NCBI RefSeq assembly: GCF_000712035.1 | Contig: NZ_KL544008.1 | Coordinates: 1-64,000 of the forward strand | Source: Salinicoccus luteus DSM 17002 | GTDB lineage: Bacteria > Bacillota > Bacilli > Staphylococcales > Salinicoccaceae | Direction: 5' to 3' | DNA: 64,000 nucleotides | In this document: one piece after another, positions 7,111 through 18,354 of the stretch | Position numbering within the stretch: the stretch's first letter is position 1 | How the letters are laid out: the number at the start of each line of letters is the position of its first letter | Program-made: the position numbers and the translations under genes | The notes under the pieces: model-generated | What the model was told of the DNA's origin: nothing | The model's input: the letters and a program-made list of their open reading frames with translations, nothing else | Database searches by the model: none

Positions 7111-9699
7111 ATGGATATCAACAGAATGACGTACACCGTGCAGTCGATCATCGAACGGGCGCAGTCGATCTCCGTCGACCTGAAGCTCCAGTCGATAGAG
7201 GTGGAGGCAGTCATGAAGGCACTCCTTACCGTCGACGAGAGTATGGCGCGGGATGTACTGGAGCGGGCGAACATCGATGTGGATGCACTGCTCGCAGAAT
7301 ATGACGAAAAACTGTCGAAGTACAACGTCGTCAAAGGCGATAATGTCCAGTATGGCCAGTATATGTCAAACGGATTCACGCAAGTTGTGAACCGGGCCGA
7401 GAAGATCATGGCTGAGATGAAGGATGAGTATGTCTCTGTAGAGCACATGCTGCTCTCAGGCATCGAGACGGAACCGATCCTTAAGGAAGCTGTCGGCAAT
7501 AAGAATGAAGTGATCAGGGAAATCATCAACAAAGTCAGAGGGGGAAACCATGTGACAACACAAAATCCGGAAGTGCAATATGAAGTATTGGAGAAATATG
7601 GACGGGATCTCGTGGAAGAAGTCCGCAGTGGCAATGTGGATCCGGTGATCGGACGTGATGAGGAAATCCGCAATTCGATCCGTATACTGAGCCGGAAGCG
7701 CAAGAACAACCCGGTTCTGATCGGTGAGCCCGGCGTCGGCAAGACGGCGATCGTGGAGGGCCTTGCCCAGCGCATCGTGCGCAAGGATGTACCGGACAGC
7801 CTGCTTGATAAGACGATTTTCGAACTCGACTTGTCTGCGCTTGTCGCCGGTGCGAAGTACCGCGGGGAATTCGAGGAGCGCCTGAAGGCGGTCCTCAAGG
7901 AAGTGAAGGAGTCGGAAGGGCGCATCATCCTCTTCATCGATGAAATCCATATGCTGGTCGGCGCCGGCAAGACTGAAGGCGCGATGGATGCCGGCAATAT
8001 GCTCAAACCGATGCTTGCCCGCGGCGAACTCCACTGCATCGGTGCAACTACACTGAACGAGTACCGTGAATACATTGAAAAGGACTCCGCCCTGGAGCGC
8101 CGCTTCCAGAAAGTCCAGATACCGGAGCCGGATGTCGAGGATACGATTTCCATCCTCCGTGGACTGAAGGAGCGCTATGAGGTGCACCACGGGGTGAGGA
8201 TCACCGACCGGGCCCTCGTGGCAGCGGCGGAACTGTCCGACCGCTACATCACCGATCGCTTCCTGCCGGACAAAGCGATCGACCTGATGGACCAGGCGAG
8301 TGCCACAATCCGCACAGAGATGGGCTCCAATCCGACCGAGCTCGACCAGATCAACCGCCGTGTCATGCAGCTCGAGATCGAGGAGCAGGCATTGAAGTCG
8401 GAGGACGACTCCGTATCAAAAGCACGGCTTGAGGAGCTCCAGAAGGAACTGTCCGAAGCCCGAGAAGCCCAGCAGTCCCTCGCCCAGCGGGTGGAGAAGG
8501 AGAAGGGGCAGATCCAGAAGGTCAACGACAAGCGTGAGGAACTTGACCGTACACGCCAGGAACTGGATGAGGCCGAAAACAACTATGAACTTGAAAAGGC
8601 CGCCGAACTCCGCCATGGCAGGCTGCCGCAGCTAGAGCGGGAACTCGCCGAGCTTGAAGCGGCACTGCAGGAGGAGAGCGCCGGGGAGAACCGCATCATC
8701 CGCGAGGTGGTGACGGAGGATGAAATCGGCTATATCGTCAGCCAGTGGACGGGCATCCCGGTCTCCAAGCTCGTCGAGACCGAAAAGGACAAGCTGCTGA
8801 AGCTCTCCGACATCCTGCATGAACGCGTCGTCGGCCAGGATGAAGCGGTCGACCTCGTGGCTGACGCCGTCATACGGGCGCGGGCAGGCATAAAGGACCC
8901 GAACCGCCCGACCGGCAGCTTCCTCTTCCTCGGACCGACTGGTGTCGGCAAGACGGAACTGGCCAAGACACTGGCGGCTACAATGTTCGATTCCGAGAAG
9001 CATATGATCCGGATCGATATGAGTGAGTACATGGAGAAGCATGCCGTATCAAGGCTCATCGGAGCCCCGCCTGGATACGTCGGCCATGAGGAGGGCGGCC
9101 AGCTGACAGAAGCCATCCGCCGCCAGCCGTACTCCGTCATCCTGCTCGATGAAGTCGAGAAGGCGCACACGGATGTTTTCAATATCCTGCTCCAGCTGCT
9201 TGATGAAGGCCGCCTGACGGACTCCAAAGGACGTGCCGTCGACTTCAGGAATACGATCATCATCATGACATCAAACATCGGTTCGAACCATCTGCTCGAT
9301 ACGGTGAGGGAGGATGGCGAGATTTCCGAGGAGACGAAGGACATCGTCATGAAGGAGGTCCACCAGTACTTCAAGCCTGAGATCATCAACCGTATGGATG
9401 ACATCGTCATCTTCAGCCCGCTGTCCAGAGAGAACATAAAGCTCATTACGGACAAGCTGATCAACGACCTGAACAGGCGCCTTACCGATCAGCATATGAC
9501 AGTGGAAGTCACCGATGCCGTCAAGGACTGGATTTCTGAGGAGGCCTATGAACCGCAGTTTGGTGCGAGACCCCTCAAACGCTTCATCCAGCGCCACATC
9601 GAGACGCCGCTTGCAAGGAAGCTCATTGAAGCGGATATGTCGGAAGGCATCAATGTAAAGATCGACTATCAGGATGGCGCCCTTCAATTCGATATGTAG
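7111..9699 (+). CDS. clpB: ATP-dependent disaggregase ClpB
   Basis: Hsp100 chaperone that, with DnaK, threads proteins out of aggregates after heat or salt stress. The 862-residue protein has the N-terminal Clp repeat domain (1-145), AAA domain 1 with Walker A GEPGVGKT at 205-212, a middle coiled-coil region rich in Glu/Lys/Leu (about 395-530), and AAA domain 2 with GPTGVGKT near 600 and a D2-small C-terminal domain. The middle coiled coil separates it from ClpC and ClpE; no ClpP-binding IGF/L loop was noticed. The ATG used is six bases after GAGGTG. It is controlled by the CtsR box and is monocistronic. Confidence 0.96.
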   Translation: MDINRMTYTVQSIIERAQSISVDLKLQSIEVEAVMKALLTVDESMARDVLERANIDVDALLAEYDEKLSKYNVVKGDNVQYGQYMSNGFTQVVNRAEKIMAEMKDEYVSVEHMLLSGIETEPILKEAVGNKNEVIREIINKVRGGNHVTTQNPEVQYEVLEKYGRDLVEEVRSGNVDPVIGRDEEIRNSIRILSRKRKNNPVLIGEPGVGKTAIVEGLAQRIVRKDVPDSLLDKTIFELDLSALVAGAKYRGEFEERLKAVLKEVKESEGRIILFIDEIHMLVGAGKTEGAMDAGNMLKPMLARGELHCIGATTLNEYREYIEKDSALERRFQKVQIPEPDVEDTISILRGLKERYEVHHGVRITDRALVAAAELSDRYITDRFLPDKAIDLMDQASATIRTEMGSNPTELDQINRRVMQLEIEEQALKSEDDSVSKARLEELQKELSEAREAQQSLAQRVEKEKGQIQKVNDKREELDRTRQELDEAENNYELEKAAELRHGRLPQLERELAELEAALQEESAGENRIIREVVTEDEIGYIVSQWTGIPVSKLVETEKDKLLKLSDILHERVVGQDEAVDLVADAVIRARAGIKDPNRPTGSFLFLGPTGVGKTELAKTLAATMFDSEKHMIRIDMSEYMEKHAVSRLIGAPPGYVGHEEGGQLTEAIRRQPYSVILLDEVEKAHTDVFNILLQLLDEGRLTDSKGRAVDFRNTIIIMTSNIGSNHLLDTVREDGEISEETKDIVMKEVHQYFKPEIINRMDDIVIFSPLSRENIKLITDKLINDLNRRLTDQHMTVEVTDAVKDWISEEAYEPQFGARPLKRFIQRHIETPLARKLIEADMSEGINVKIDYQDGALQFDM

Positions 9700-9722
9700 T
9701 ATACATGTAGTATAGAGGCAAA

Positions 9723-9752
9723 AGGCAGCATCCCGGGGATGCTGCTTTTTTT
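9723..9752 (+). terminator. clpB terminator
   Basis: GCAGCATCC pairs with GGATGCTGC around a CGG loop, followed by a run of T residues. Confidence 0.92.
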
Positions 9753-9925
9753 GCGTAGAATGCAGCCCTGAATCTGAAGAAAAAAAGTATCATTTTACAA
9801 CCTAACTTTAAAGAAAAATTTGAATTATCTGTAATTTTATAATAAAATTGATTCAAGTCCCATCACATTTCATAGAATGGGTCCGGTACAGCGCATCTCC
9901 CCTTTTTACCCATTACATCCTGAAT

Positions 9926-9953
9926 TTGACATAACACGTCACTCTTGTATACT
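9926..9953 (+). promoter_or_regulatory. Promoter of the ehu operon
   Basis: TTGACA, 16 bases, TATACT: a near-consensus SigA promoter about 60 bases before ehuB. The preceding 170 bases after the clpB terminator are AT-rich with no gene. Confidence 0.8.
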
Positions 9954-10011
9954 AACCATGTACATGTTCTTGAGTAGGGAAAGATAATCAACTTACTAGG
10001 AGGAGATTTAT

Positions 10012-10932
10012 TTGAAGAATTACACACTATTACTTATGCTCGGCCTTATTCTCGTACTGGCTGCCTGCGGCAATGGAGGCTCTGAAGGGGGAGACTCCGC
10101 AGAAGGGGAAGCCGGTGGAGATTCTGGAGCGGAATCAGGCAAACTGGCTGAACTCCAGGACAGCGGCACAGTAAGGGTCGGGTTTGCGAACGAACCGCCT
10201 TACGCCTATGAAGATTCCGAAAGTGGAGAGCTTGAAGGGGCGGCAATTGATATTGCGACAGCGGTGTTCCAGGAAATGGGCATCGACAATGTGGAAGGTC
10301 ACCTGACCGACTGGGGAGAACTGATTCCAGGCGTACAGGCTGGACAGTATGACGCAATCACCGCCGGCATGGCGATTCTGCCGGACAGATGTGAAAACGC
10401 AATGTTCGCAGAACCGGAGATGCAGTACGGTGAAGGTCTCGTCGTCGAAGCAGGGAACCCTCATGATATTCACAGCTATGCGGATATCGCAGAAAATCCT
10501 GACGTTACAGTGGCACTGATGGAAGGAACGACACAGTTCGACTTCCTGGACCAGGAAGGCGTCGATCCGAACCAGATCATGTCAGTCGGAGACATCCCTG
10601 CACAGCTTTCAGCGGTACAGTCCGGCAATGCGGATGTTACGGCAGCAACCGAGGCAACATTGAGAGCCGCATATGAATCACTGGATAGTGAGGATGTGGA
10701 AATCGTTGAAGATTTCGAACAACCGGATATCGAGGGAATCCCGAGTTATGGCGCAGCAGCGTTCAACCTTGAAGATGAAGAGTTGCGCAATGCCTACAAT
10801 GATGCACTGGAGACATTGAAGGAAGACGGTACAATCGACGGAATTCTGGATGATTCCCAAGGGTTTACTGCTGAAAACAACCGGGTGGAAGTTGGAGAAA
10901 TGACAACCGAGCAACTATGTGAAGGCGAATAA
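10012..10932 (+). CDS. ehuB: Ectoine/hydroxyectoine-binding lipoprotein EhuB
   Basis: Solute-binding component of an amino-acid-class ABC importer, family 3. The 306-residue precursor has a lipoprotein signal with lipobox LAAC (Cys19), then a Gly/Glu/Ser-rich acidic linker. The body carries the EhuB-specific stretches MAILPDRCENAMF, YGEGLVVEAGNPHDIHSY and EDFEQPDIEGIPS, which match the rhizobial ectoine-binding protein pattern rather than general glutamine or arginine binders. The start is a TTG, with AGGAGGAG seven bases upstream. It leads the operon ehuBCDA and is separated from ehuC by a hairpin that should leave more binding-protein mRNA than permease mRNA. Substrate is inferred from family resemblance. 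Confidence 0.85.
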   Translation: MKNYTLLLMLGLILVLAACGNGGSEGGDSAEGEAGGDSGAESGKLAELQDSGTVRVGFANEPPYAYEDSESGELEGAAIDIATAVFQEMGIDNVEGHLTDWGELIPGVQAGQYDAITAGMAILPDRCENAMFAEPEMQYGEGLVVEAGNPHDIHSYADIAENPDVTVALMEGTTQFDFLDQEGVDPNQIMSVGDIPAQLSAVQSGNADVTAATEATLRAAYESLDSEDVEIVEDFEQPDIEGIPSYGAAAFNLEDEELRNAYNDALETLKEDGTIDGILDDSQGFTAENNRVEVGEMTTEQLCEGE

Positions 10933-10939
10933 TCTTTTC

Positions 10940-10977
10940 AGGCCCAGTCATTCCTTAGGAAATACTGGGCCTTTTTA
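10940..10977 (+). terminator. Intra-operon attenuating hairpin after ehuB
   Basis: AGGCCCAGT pairs with ACTGGGCCT and TTTTTATT follows. It sits between ehuB and ehuC, which otherwise belong to one operon, so partial termination probably raises ehuB relative to the permease genes. Confidence 0.75.
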
Positions 10978-11001
10978 TTCGTAAATAAGGAGTGAGGAAA
11001 A

Positions 11002-11664
11002 ATGTTTGAGTCTGGGGCGAATATACTAACCTACCTGTCCCAAGGGGCATGGACGACCATCAGTATCTTTTTGGCATCGGCCTTCTTTGCTTTTTTGATG
11101 GCTTTCATCGCCGGCCTGTCACGGCTGGCAAAAAACCCGTTGATCCGTGGATTCACTACAGTATATGTTGAGATCTTCCGGGGGACTTCGCTGATAGTCC
11201 AGCTCTTCTGGCTCTATTATGCCGTGCCGATGCTGTTCAATATCAATCTTGGCAGCAACTGGTGGGTCGGGGTCGTTGCGATTGCACTAAACTACGGAGC
11301 CTATATGTCTGAAGTAGTCAGAAGTTCCATTCTGTCCATCGACAAAGGGCAGACGGAAGCGAGTATCGCACTGAATCTTTCGAGATTCCAGCGCATGAGA
11401 CATATCATACTGCCTCAGGCACTCAGGCTGATGCTGCCTGAGTTCGGCAACTATTCAATTCAGATACTTAAAGGGACTGCACTTGTTTCACTGATCGGAC
11501 TGACGGACATCCTCTATTATGGGGACATATACCGCTCGTCGAATCTTTCCGAAGGCCCGCTGGCATATTTGATGGTGCTGGTCATGTACTTCATCATTGC
11601 ACTGCCGCTCATCTGGCTTTCCAAACAAGGTGAGAAAATGTCCAGGAGAGGGGTGGCGAGCTGA
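11002..11664 (+). CDS. ehuC: Ectoine/hydroxyectoine ABC transporter permease EhuC
   Basis: A 220-residue inner-membrane permease of the His/Glu/Gln class with about five transmembrane helices. The permease signature that docks the ATPase, RSSILSIDKGQTEASIALNL, is at about 114-133 with the EAS-x3-G-like loop. It overlaps ehuD by one base (TGATG), showing translational coupling. EhuC and EhuD probably form a heterodimeric channel. Assignment to ectoine rests on the neighbouring EhuB; by itself the protein would only be called a polar amino acid permease. Confidence 0.85.
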   Translation: MFESGANILTYLSQGAWTTISIFLASAFFAFLMAFIAGLSRLAKNPLIRGFTTVYVEIFRGTSLIVQLFWLYYAVPMLFNINLGSNWWVGVVAIALNYGAYMSEVVRSSILSIDKGQTEASIALNLSRFQRMRHIILPQALRLMLPEFGNYSIQILKGTALVSLIGLTDILYYGDIYRSSNLSEGPLAYLMVLVMYFIIALPLIWLSKQGEKMSRRGVAS

Positions 11665-12371
11665 TGACAGCGACATATTGGAGCTGGGAAACATTCGCTG
11701 ATGCATTTCCGATCATACTGGAAGGGCTCAAAATCACGCTGGGCCTCACCATTGCGAGCTACCTGCTGGCAATGGTGGTTGGATTCATCTGGCTGATACT
11801 CGAATCCACACCAATCAAGCCGTTCAATTTCATCGTCTACTGGATTAAGGAATTCATCCGGTCCACACCGCCGATTGTACAGATTTTCTTCCTGTACTTT
11901 GCATGGCCGATGGTTCCGTATATCGGAACGTCGTTCACGCCATTCGTCGCTGCCATGCTGGCGCTTGGCATCCACTTCTCGACATACATCAGTGAAGTGT
12001 ACCGTTCCGGTATAGAAAGTGTGGACAAGGGGCAGTGGGAGGCATCAACGGCGCTCAATTTCTCGACGCGGGACAAGTGGACGAAAATCGTCCTGCCACA
12101 GGCACTGCCACCGACGATACCAATGCTTGGGAACTACCTGATCATCCTGTTCAAGGAGGTGCCGCTTGCGGCAACAATAGGGGTGGTCGGCATACTGAGC
12201 ATCGCACGGAGCTATGGTGCGCAGACATGGTCCTATATCGAACCGCTGACCATCGTCGCCCTCCTGTTCCTCCTGCTCAGCTATCCTTCTGCACTGCTGA
12301 TCAGAAGGCTGGAGAATAAAATGAATCGTCGATTCGACAAAAAGCCAAAGAAAGTGAAGGTGGCCGAATAA
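11664..12371 (+). CDS. ehuD: Ectoine/hydroxyectoine ABC transporter permease EhuD
   Basis: Second permease of the importer, 235 residues, about five transmembrane helices, with the ATPase-docking segment RSGIESVDKGQWEASTALNF near residues 113-132. The C-terminus ends in a basic tail (RRFDKKPKKVKVAE). Its start overlaps the ehuC stop and its stop overlaps the ehuA start by a single base each, so the three membrane/ATPase genes are tightly coupled. Confidence 0.85.
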   Translation: MTATYWSWETFADAFPIILEGLKITLGLTIASYLLAMVVGFIWLILESTPIKPFNFIVYWIKEFIRSTPPIVQIFFLYFAWPMVPYIGTSFTPFVAAMLALGIHFSTYISEVYRSGIESVDKGQWEASTALNFSTRDKWTKIVLPQALPPTIPMLGNYLIILFKEVPLAATIGVVGILSIARSYGAQTWSYIEPLTIVALLFLLLSYPSALLIRRLENKMNRRFDKKPKKVKVAE

Positions 12372-13147
12372 TGGAACCAATCGTACAATATAAGGATGTT
12401 CATAAGTCATTCGGTGATACACATGTCCTGAAGGGCATCAATCTCGATATCTATCCGACTGAAAAGATTGCGATCATCGGGCCGAGCGGCTCGGGGAAGA
12501 CGACAATCATCCGTCTGCTGATGACGCTTGAGGAGCCGACCGATGGGGATATCATCGTCGCCGGCGAAAACCTCTGGAAGATGGAAGTGGGCGGAAAGAT
12601 GAAGACGGCGAACGAAAAGCACCTGCGTGCAGTAAGAAAGAATATCGGCATGGTCTTCCAGCACTTCAATCTCTTTCCACACAAGACGATACTGGACAAC
12701 TGCGTCACACCACTTGTCCAGGTCAAGAAGATGAAGAAGTCGGAAGCGGTGGAACTGTCTAAACAGATGCTTGACCGCGTAGGGCTTGGAGACAAATACG
12801 AAGCATATCCATCCAATCTCTCAGGTGGGCAGAAACAGCGTGTCGCCATGGCACGTGCACTGGTCATGAAGCCGAAGATCATGCTGTTTGACGAAGTCAC
12901 CTCAGCACTCGACCCGGAACTCGTCGGAGAAGTACTCGAAGTCATCCGTGACCTTGCAGAACAGGACGATATGGCCATGGTGCTCGTCACCCACGAGATG
13001 GACTTTGCCCTGGAAATCGCAGACCGTGTCCTCTTCCTCGACGACGGTGTCATCGCTGAATCAGGAACCGCTGACGAGGTCATCAACAAATCCGACAATC
13101 CGAGGCTTCAGGATTTCCTGAGACGATTCAGGAAAGAAGAAGTGTAA
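12371..13147 (+). CDS. ehuA: Ectoine/hydroxyectoine ABC transporter ATP-binding protein EhuA
   Basis: A 258-residue ABC ATPase that powers the Ehu importer on the cytoplasmic face. Walker A GPSGSGKTT is at about 38-46, the Q-loop in MVFQHFNLF, the signature LSGGQKQRVAMARAL near 154, Walker B IMLFDEVTSALDPE near 175 and the H-loop in VTHEMDFAL. A 13-residue insertion (WKMEVGGKMKTAN) before the Q-loop is typical of EhuA/OccP-like ATPases. It is the last gene of the operon and ends at a strong terminator. Confidence 0.9.
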   Translation: MEPIVQYKDVHKSFGDTHVLKGINLDIYPTEKIAIIGPSGSGKTTIIRLLMTLEEPTDGDIIVAGENLWKMEVGGKMKTANEKHLRAVRKNIGMVFQHFNLFPHKTILDNCVTPLVQVKKMKKSEAVELSKQMLDRVGLGDKYEAYPSNLSGGQKQRVAMARALVMKPKIMLFDEVTSALDPELVGEVLEVIRDLAEQDDMAMVLVTHEMDFALEIADRVLFLDDGVIAESGTADEVINKSDNPRLQDFLRRFRKEEV

Positions 13148-13154
13148 AAAGGGA

Positions 13155-13192
13155 AGCGCCGACTGCAGTAATCTGCAGCCGGCGCTTTTTTG
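13155..13192 (+). terminator. ehu operon terminator
   Basis: AGCGCCG and CTGCAG pair with CTGCAG and CGGCGCT around TAAT, with one internal mismatch, followed by a T run. Confidence 0.92.
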
Positions 13193-13287
13193 TCTGTTCA
13201 TGGATGGGCGGGGCCGACAATCCACCACCGCAGAGGTCACAATGGCGAGTGGATCCTCCCATTGCCCATCCGCTTATTGGAACCCAC

Positions 13288-13318
13288 AAAAAGTCCCGCC
13301 CTGTTTTGGGCGGGACTT
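13288..13318 (-). terminator. glp operon terminator
   Basis: AAGTCCCGCCC pairs with GGGCGGGACTT; on the minus strand the stem is followed by TTTTTG, just downstream of glpD. Confidence 0.9.
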
Positions 13319-13324
13319 CATTAC

Positions 13325-14998
13325 TTATGCATGTTCCATGGTGGTGACGCCTTTTGCTTCACGGCAAGCGACTTCAAGTTCGTCCTTATAGGTCTGGCGG
13401 GTGCTGTCATCCCATGCCAGAATGTCGCTCATCAACCGGATGACGCCCTCTTTGTATTTTTCTACATTGGCGATGTCGAAGTACAGTTCCCCTGTACGTC
13501 TGACGAAGTAATCGCGCGGGTTCGCAGCCATTTCATGCTGGATGCTGTAGATGACTTTCGCATGGACATCCTTCGGCAGGCCATAATGTTCTGAAGCCTC
13601 ACCGAGTCCGCCGATGATTTCGTATATCCGTTCGACATTGCTGCCGTAATGTGATGCAAGCTTTTGGCCTTTCGTGATGGAGAGGCCGTATGATGGAGCC
13701 CGTTCAGCCATATTTCTCACGAAATCATCGAAGCCCTCGCTGCCTCCGACATCACCGCCTGACATTGGCTGATGTTCTGTGTCGCTCTTTTCGAATTTGA
13801 GGCCATAGTCCTTGGCGAGACGTTTGGACACGAGGTCGACAATCTCCTTGGCCATGTGCCGATAGCCCGTCAGTTTTCCGCCGGCAATGGTGATGAGGTT
13901 GCTTTTGGCTTCCCAGATTTCATCTTTCCTTGAGATTTCAGAAGGGTCTTTGCCCTCTTCGTGGATGAGGGGCCTGATTCCTGCCCATGTGGATTCTATA
14001 TGCTCCTCACTGAGGTTGAGCCCAGGGAACATGTCGTTCGCCGTATCAAGAAGGTACTGCCGGTCTTCGATTGTTGTGACAGGGTTCTGCTTGTCACCCT
14101 CATAGTGTGTATCCGTCGTCCCGACATATGTCTTGCCGTCCCTTGGAATGGCGAAGATCATGCGCCCATCGGATTTGGCATCGAAATAGACAGCCTGATG
14201 GAGCGGGAAATCCTTCTCATCAAAGACGAGGTGCACACCTTTTGAGAGGAACAGCTGCTTCTTGCCTTTTTTGGCTTCCTCATCATGGGAACGGACATCG
14301 TCCACCCATGGTCCGGTTGCATTGATGACGCGGCGGCCGAGAATCTGGTAAGTCTCCCCGCCAATCTGATCTTCAGCGTGTATACCGACGATTTTGCCTT
14401 CATCATAGACGAAGCCGACGGCTTTGACATGGTTGATCGGGTCTGCACCGAACTCTGCTGCCTTCTTCATGACCTCGATCGTCATGCGGGCGTCATCTGT
14501 CCGGTACTCTACATAATAGCCGCCACCGAGCAGACCATCCCTTTTGACGAGTGGCTCCTTCTCCAGTACATCATCCACGCTCAGCATCTTGCGCTGCTCG
14601 CTCCTTTTGACTTCGGCGAGCATATCATAGACACGCAGGCCGATACTCGTCGTGAACTGGCCGAAAGTGCCGCCTTTGTGGAAGGGGAGGAGCATCCATT
14701 CCGGTGTCGTTACATGCGGACCGTTTTCATATACGATGGCGCGCTCGATTCCGGTTTCACGTACGACTCCAATCTGGAACTGTTTCAGATACCGGAGTCC
14801 ACCATGGACGAGTTTCGTGCTCCGGCTGCTTGTTCCCTCAGCAAAATCCTGCATCTCGACAAGTGCAACCTTCATGCCGCGCTTCGCCGCATCGAGGGCA
14901 ATCCCCGCTCCAGTGATTCCACCACCAATGACAACGATATCGTAATCGACTTTCTCCATATGCTGTAATTGGTCTTTTCTGGTCAATGTGTTCAGCAT
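13325..14998 (-). CDS. glpD: Aerobic glycerol-3-phosphate dehydrogenase
   Basis: Membrane-associated flavoprotein that oxidises glycerol-3-phosphate to dihydroxyacetone phosphate and passes electrons to menaquinone. The 557-residue protein has the FAD loop [21 protein letters not shown] near 24-44, the conserved [17 protein letters not shown] segment near 58-74, and [18 protein letters not shown] in the substrate domain. The ATG follows AGGAGG by seven bases; an earlier in-frame codon has no ribosome site. It is the last gene of glpF-glpK-glpD, about 50 bases after glpK. Confidence 0.96.
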   Translation of the reverse strand: MLNTLTRKDQLQHMEKVDYDIVVIGGGITGAGIALDAAKRGMKVALVEMQDFAEGTSSRSTKLVHGGLRYLKQFQIGVVRETGIERAIVYENGPHVTTPEWMLLPFHKGGTFGQFTTSIGLRVYDMLAEVKRSEQRKMLSVDDVLEKEPLVKRDGLLGGGYYVEYRTDDARMTIEVMKKAAEFGADPINHVKAVGFVYDEGKIVGIHAEDQIGGETYQILGRRVINATGPWVDDVRSHDEEAKKGKKQLFLSKGVHLVFDEKDFPLHQAVYFDAKSDGRMIFAIPRDGKTYVGTTDTHYEGDKQNPVTTIEDRQYLLDTANDMFPGLNLSEEHIESTWAGIRPLIHEEGKDPSEISRKDEIWEAKSNLITIAGGKLTGYRHMAKEIVDLVSKRLAKDYGLKFEKSDTEHQPMSGGDVGGSEGFDDFVRNMAERAPSYGLSITKGQKLASHYGSNVERIYEIIGGLGEASEHYGLPKDVHAKVIYSIQHEMAANPRDYFVRRTGELYFDIANVEKYKEGVIRLMSDILAWDDSTRQTYKDELEVACREAKGVTTMEHA

Positions 14999-15049
14999 TG
15001 TTCTACCTCCTAGTTTTATAGCCAATAAAGACCGGATGTAACCGGATCC

Positions 15050-16618
<1,569 letters not shown>

Positions 16619-17437
16619 CTACATTAATTTGGAGGCCTCTCCTTTAAGCAGGCTTTTATTAAGAAATACCCCTAACGCAAGAACCAAAACAGTGAAGACG
16701 ATTGCAATGGCGAGGAACAGGTCCGGCGAATTCAGAAATATTGCGTTATATACCGCTGCACCGAGTGCGCCGCCGGCCAGCGGTCCGAGTATCGGAACGA
16801 TGGCGTATACGAAATTCGATTTTCCCTTGCCGGGAATCGGCATGAGGAAGTGGGCGAGCCTCGGTCCGAAGTCACGGGCCGGGTTGATGGCATAGCCGGT
16901 AGTGCCGCCGAGGCTGAGGCCGATCGCTGTAATGAGGAAACCGACGATGAGCGGATTCAGGCCTTCGGTGAATTCATTGGCACCGATGAACAGAAGTCCC
17001 ATGACGAGGATGAATGTGCCGATGATCTCACTTGTGAAGTTGGCGACATAGTTGGGGAAGGCGGGCCCGGTGGCGAACACGCCGAGTTTCGTCCCATCAT
17101 CCTCCTCCGCCTTGAAGTGCGGCATGAAGTGCAGCCAGACGAGAAACGCGCCGGTCATCGCCCCGAGCACCTGTGCGATGATGTATGGAATTACTTGTGC
17201 CCATTCGAATTCGCCTGCAAATGCGAAACCGAGTGTGACGGCGGGGTTGATATGTGCGCCCGAGAACTGGCCCACCGCATAGACGGCAAACGCCACCGCG
17301 AAGCCCCAACCGAATGCGATGACGATCCAGTCGGATCCTTTGGCCAGGGATCCCTTCAAATTGACATTGGCAACGACGCCTGCCCCGAACAGGATAAGTA
17401 TTGCCGTCCCAACAAATTCTGCAACGAGTTCATTCAT
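16619..17437 (-). CDS. glpF: Glycerol uptake facilitator
   Basis: A 272-residue aquaglyceroporin that lets glycerol diffuse inwards. It has six hydrophobic segments and both half-helix motifs, NPA in GAHINPAVTLG near 60 and NPARDFGPRL near 205; the aspartate after the second NPAR is the mark of glycerol-conducting members rather than strict water channels. It is the first gene of glpFKD, placed behind the antitermination leader. Confidence 0.95.
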   Translation of the reverse strand: MNELVAEFVGTAILILFGAGVVANVNLKGSLAKGSDWIVIAFGWGFAVAFAVYAVGQFSGAHINPAVTLGFAFAGEFEWAQVIPYIIAQVLGAMTGAFLVWLHFMPHFKAEEDDGTKLGVFATGPAFPNYVANFTSEIIGTFILVMGLLFIGANEFTEGLNPLIVGFLITAIGLSLGGTTGYAINPARDFGPRLAHFLMPIPGKGKSNFVYAIVPILGPLAGGALGAAVYNAIFLNSPDLFLAIAIVFTVLVLALGVFLNKSLLKGEASKLM

Positions 17438-17480
17438 TGCAAACCACTCCTTTGTTTGATTGATCCGCTAATAAAACATA

Positions 17481-17524
17481 AAAAAACCCACACTGGTAGC
17501 TATGTAAAAGCTACAAATGTGGGC
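17481..17524 (-). terminator. GlpP-controlled leader terminator upstream of glpF
   Basis: On the minus strand CCCACA..TGTAGCT pairs with AGCTAC..TGTGGG, followed by seven T residues, inside the glpF leader about 45 bases before the gene. In Bacillus the antiterminator GlpP binds such leaders when glycerol-3-phosphate is present and lets transcription continue; glpP lies just upstream here. Confidence 0.9.
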
Positions 17525-17557
17525 TCTGTCTCTCCGTGTCGTATTAACTTACTTTAT

Positions 17558-17586
17558 AATCTATCCTATAATGGAAGCGTTGTCAA
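17558..17586 (-). promoter_or_regulatory. glpF promoter
   Basis: TTGACA, 17 bases, TAGATT on the minus strand. It begins just after the glpP stop codon and feeds the leader with the terminator. Confidence 0.7.
17572..17585. promoter_or_regulatory. cre site over the glpF promoter
   Basis: TGGAAGCGTTGTCA matches the CcpA site consensus TGWNANCGNTNWCA at 13 of 14 positions and overlaps the -35 hexamer, so CcpA would repress glpFKD when preferred sugars are present. Confidence 0.8.
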
Positions 17587-17598
17587 CTTTTATATGCT

Positions 17599-18150
17599 TC
17601 ATGACCTCTGATTTGTCGGGCTGAACCAGAGGTCCGTCTTGCTCGTTGTCACATACTTGGCTCCGGCGGCGATGGCGTCATCGACCTCGCCCTGTGTCTC
17701 GATCAATCCGCCGGCGATCACATCGGCATCCACTTCCGACTTGAGCAGGTGAATCACTTTCGGTACGACACCCGGAAGGATTTCAATCAGCTTGGGTTCC
17801 GTCTGTCTGATGAGTTCAATGCTTTTTTCGATGGCTGAAGAGTCGATGACGAAAATGCGCAGGACAGTCTCCATGCCAAGCTGGTTGGCCTTTTTGATGA
17901 TTCTTCCGCGTGTTGTCACGATGCCTGTCGGTCTGTACTTCTGATGAATGTATTCGAGTGAAGCGGTATCGACCGCAAGGCCCTTGATCAGATCCAGGTG
18001 GAGGAAGACATCGAATCCATGCCTTTTGATGGTGGTGATGTGACTTTCAAGATGCCCAATATGGATGTCCAGGATGACACATGCCCGGTAGGGACTGCCG
18101 ATAAGCTTTTCAAAATCTTTCATGGAACGGATTGCAGGTAGGATTTTCAC
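17599..18150 (-). CDS. glpP: Glycerol operon antiterminator GlpP
   Basis: A 183-residue barrel-like RNA-binding regulator that senses glycerol-3-phosphate and prevents termination in the glp leader. The sequence from MKILPAIRSMKDFEKLI through VIAGGLIETQGEVDDAIAAGAKYVTTS matches the GlpP family along its length, with HIGHLESH near 30 and GIVTTRGRIIKKA near 80. The start is taken as GTG with AAGGTG upstream. It lies immediately upstream of its target leader, transcribed in the same direction. Confidence 0.93.
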   Translation of the reverse strand: MKILPAIRSMKDFEKLIGSPYRACVILDIHIGHLESHITTIKRHGFDVFLHLDLIKGLAVDTASLEYIHQKYRPTGIVTTRGRIIKKANQLGMETVLRIFVIDSSAIEKSIELIRQTEPKLIEILPGVVPKVIHLLKSEVDADVIAGGLIETQGEVDDAIAAGAKYVTTSKTDLWFSPTNQRS

Positions 18151-18280
18151 ATCGTTGCACCTTCATTTCAAAATTATTATTCCATTTATAATAGAATAGA
18201 TATGTAAAATTGTATAGTATTTGGAAATTGGGGTATAGATAACGACAATGTGGGCCATTGTGATGAGCAAGTCTTTTTTA

Positions 18281-18305
18281 GGTGGACAGACCACCCATAT
18301 ATAAT
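18281..18305 (+). promoter_or_regulatory. Putative operator and -10 before the nitronate monooxygenase gene
   Basis: GGTGG-ACAGA-CCACC is a short inverted repeat just before TATAAT. No convincing -35 is seen. The repeat may be a repressor site; the factor is unknown. Confidence 0.35.
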
Positions 18306-18354
18306 ATGGTAGAAACACGTATGAAGGATACAGCAACAGAGGGGGTAGGGGCAA

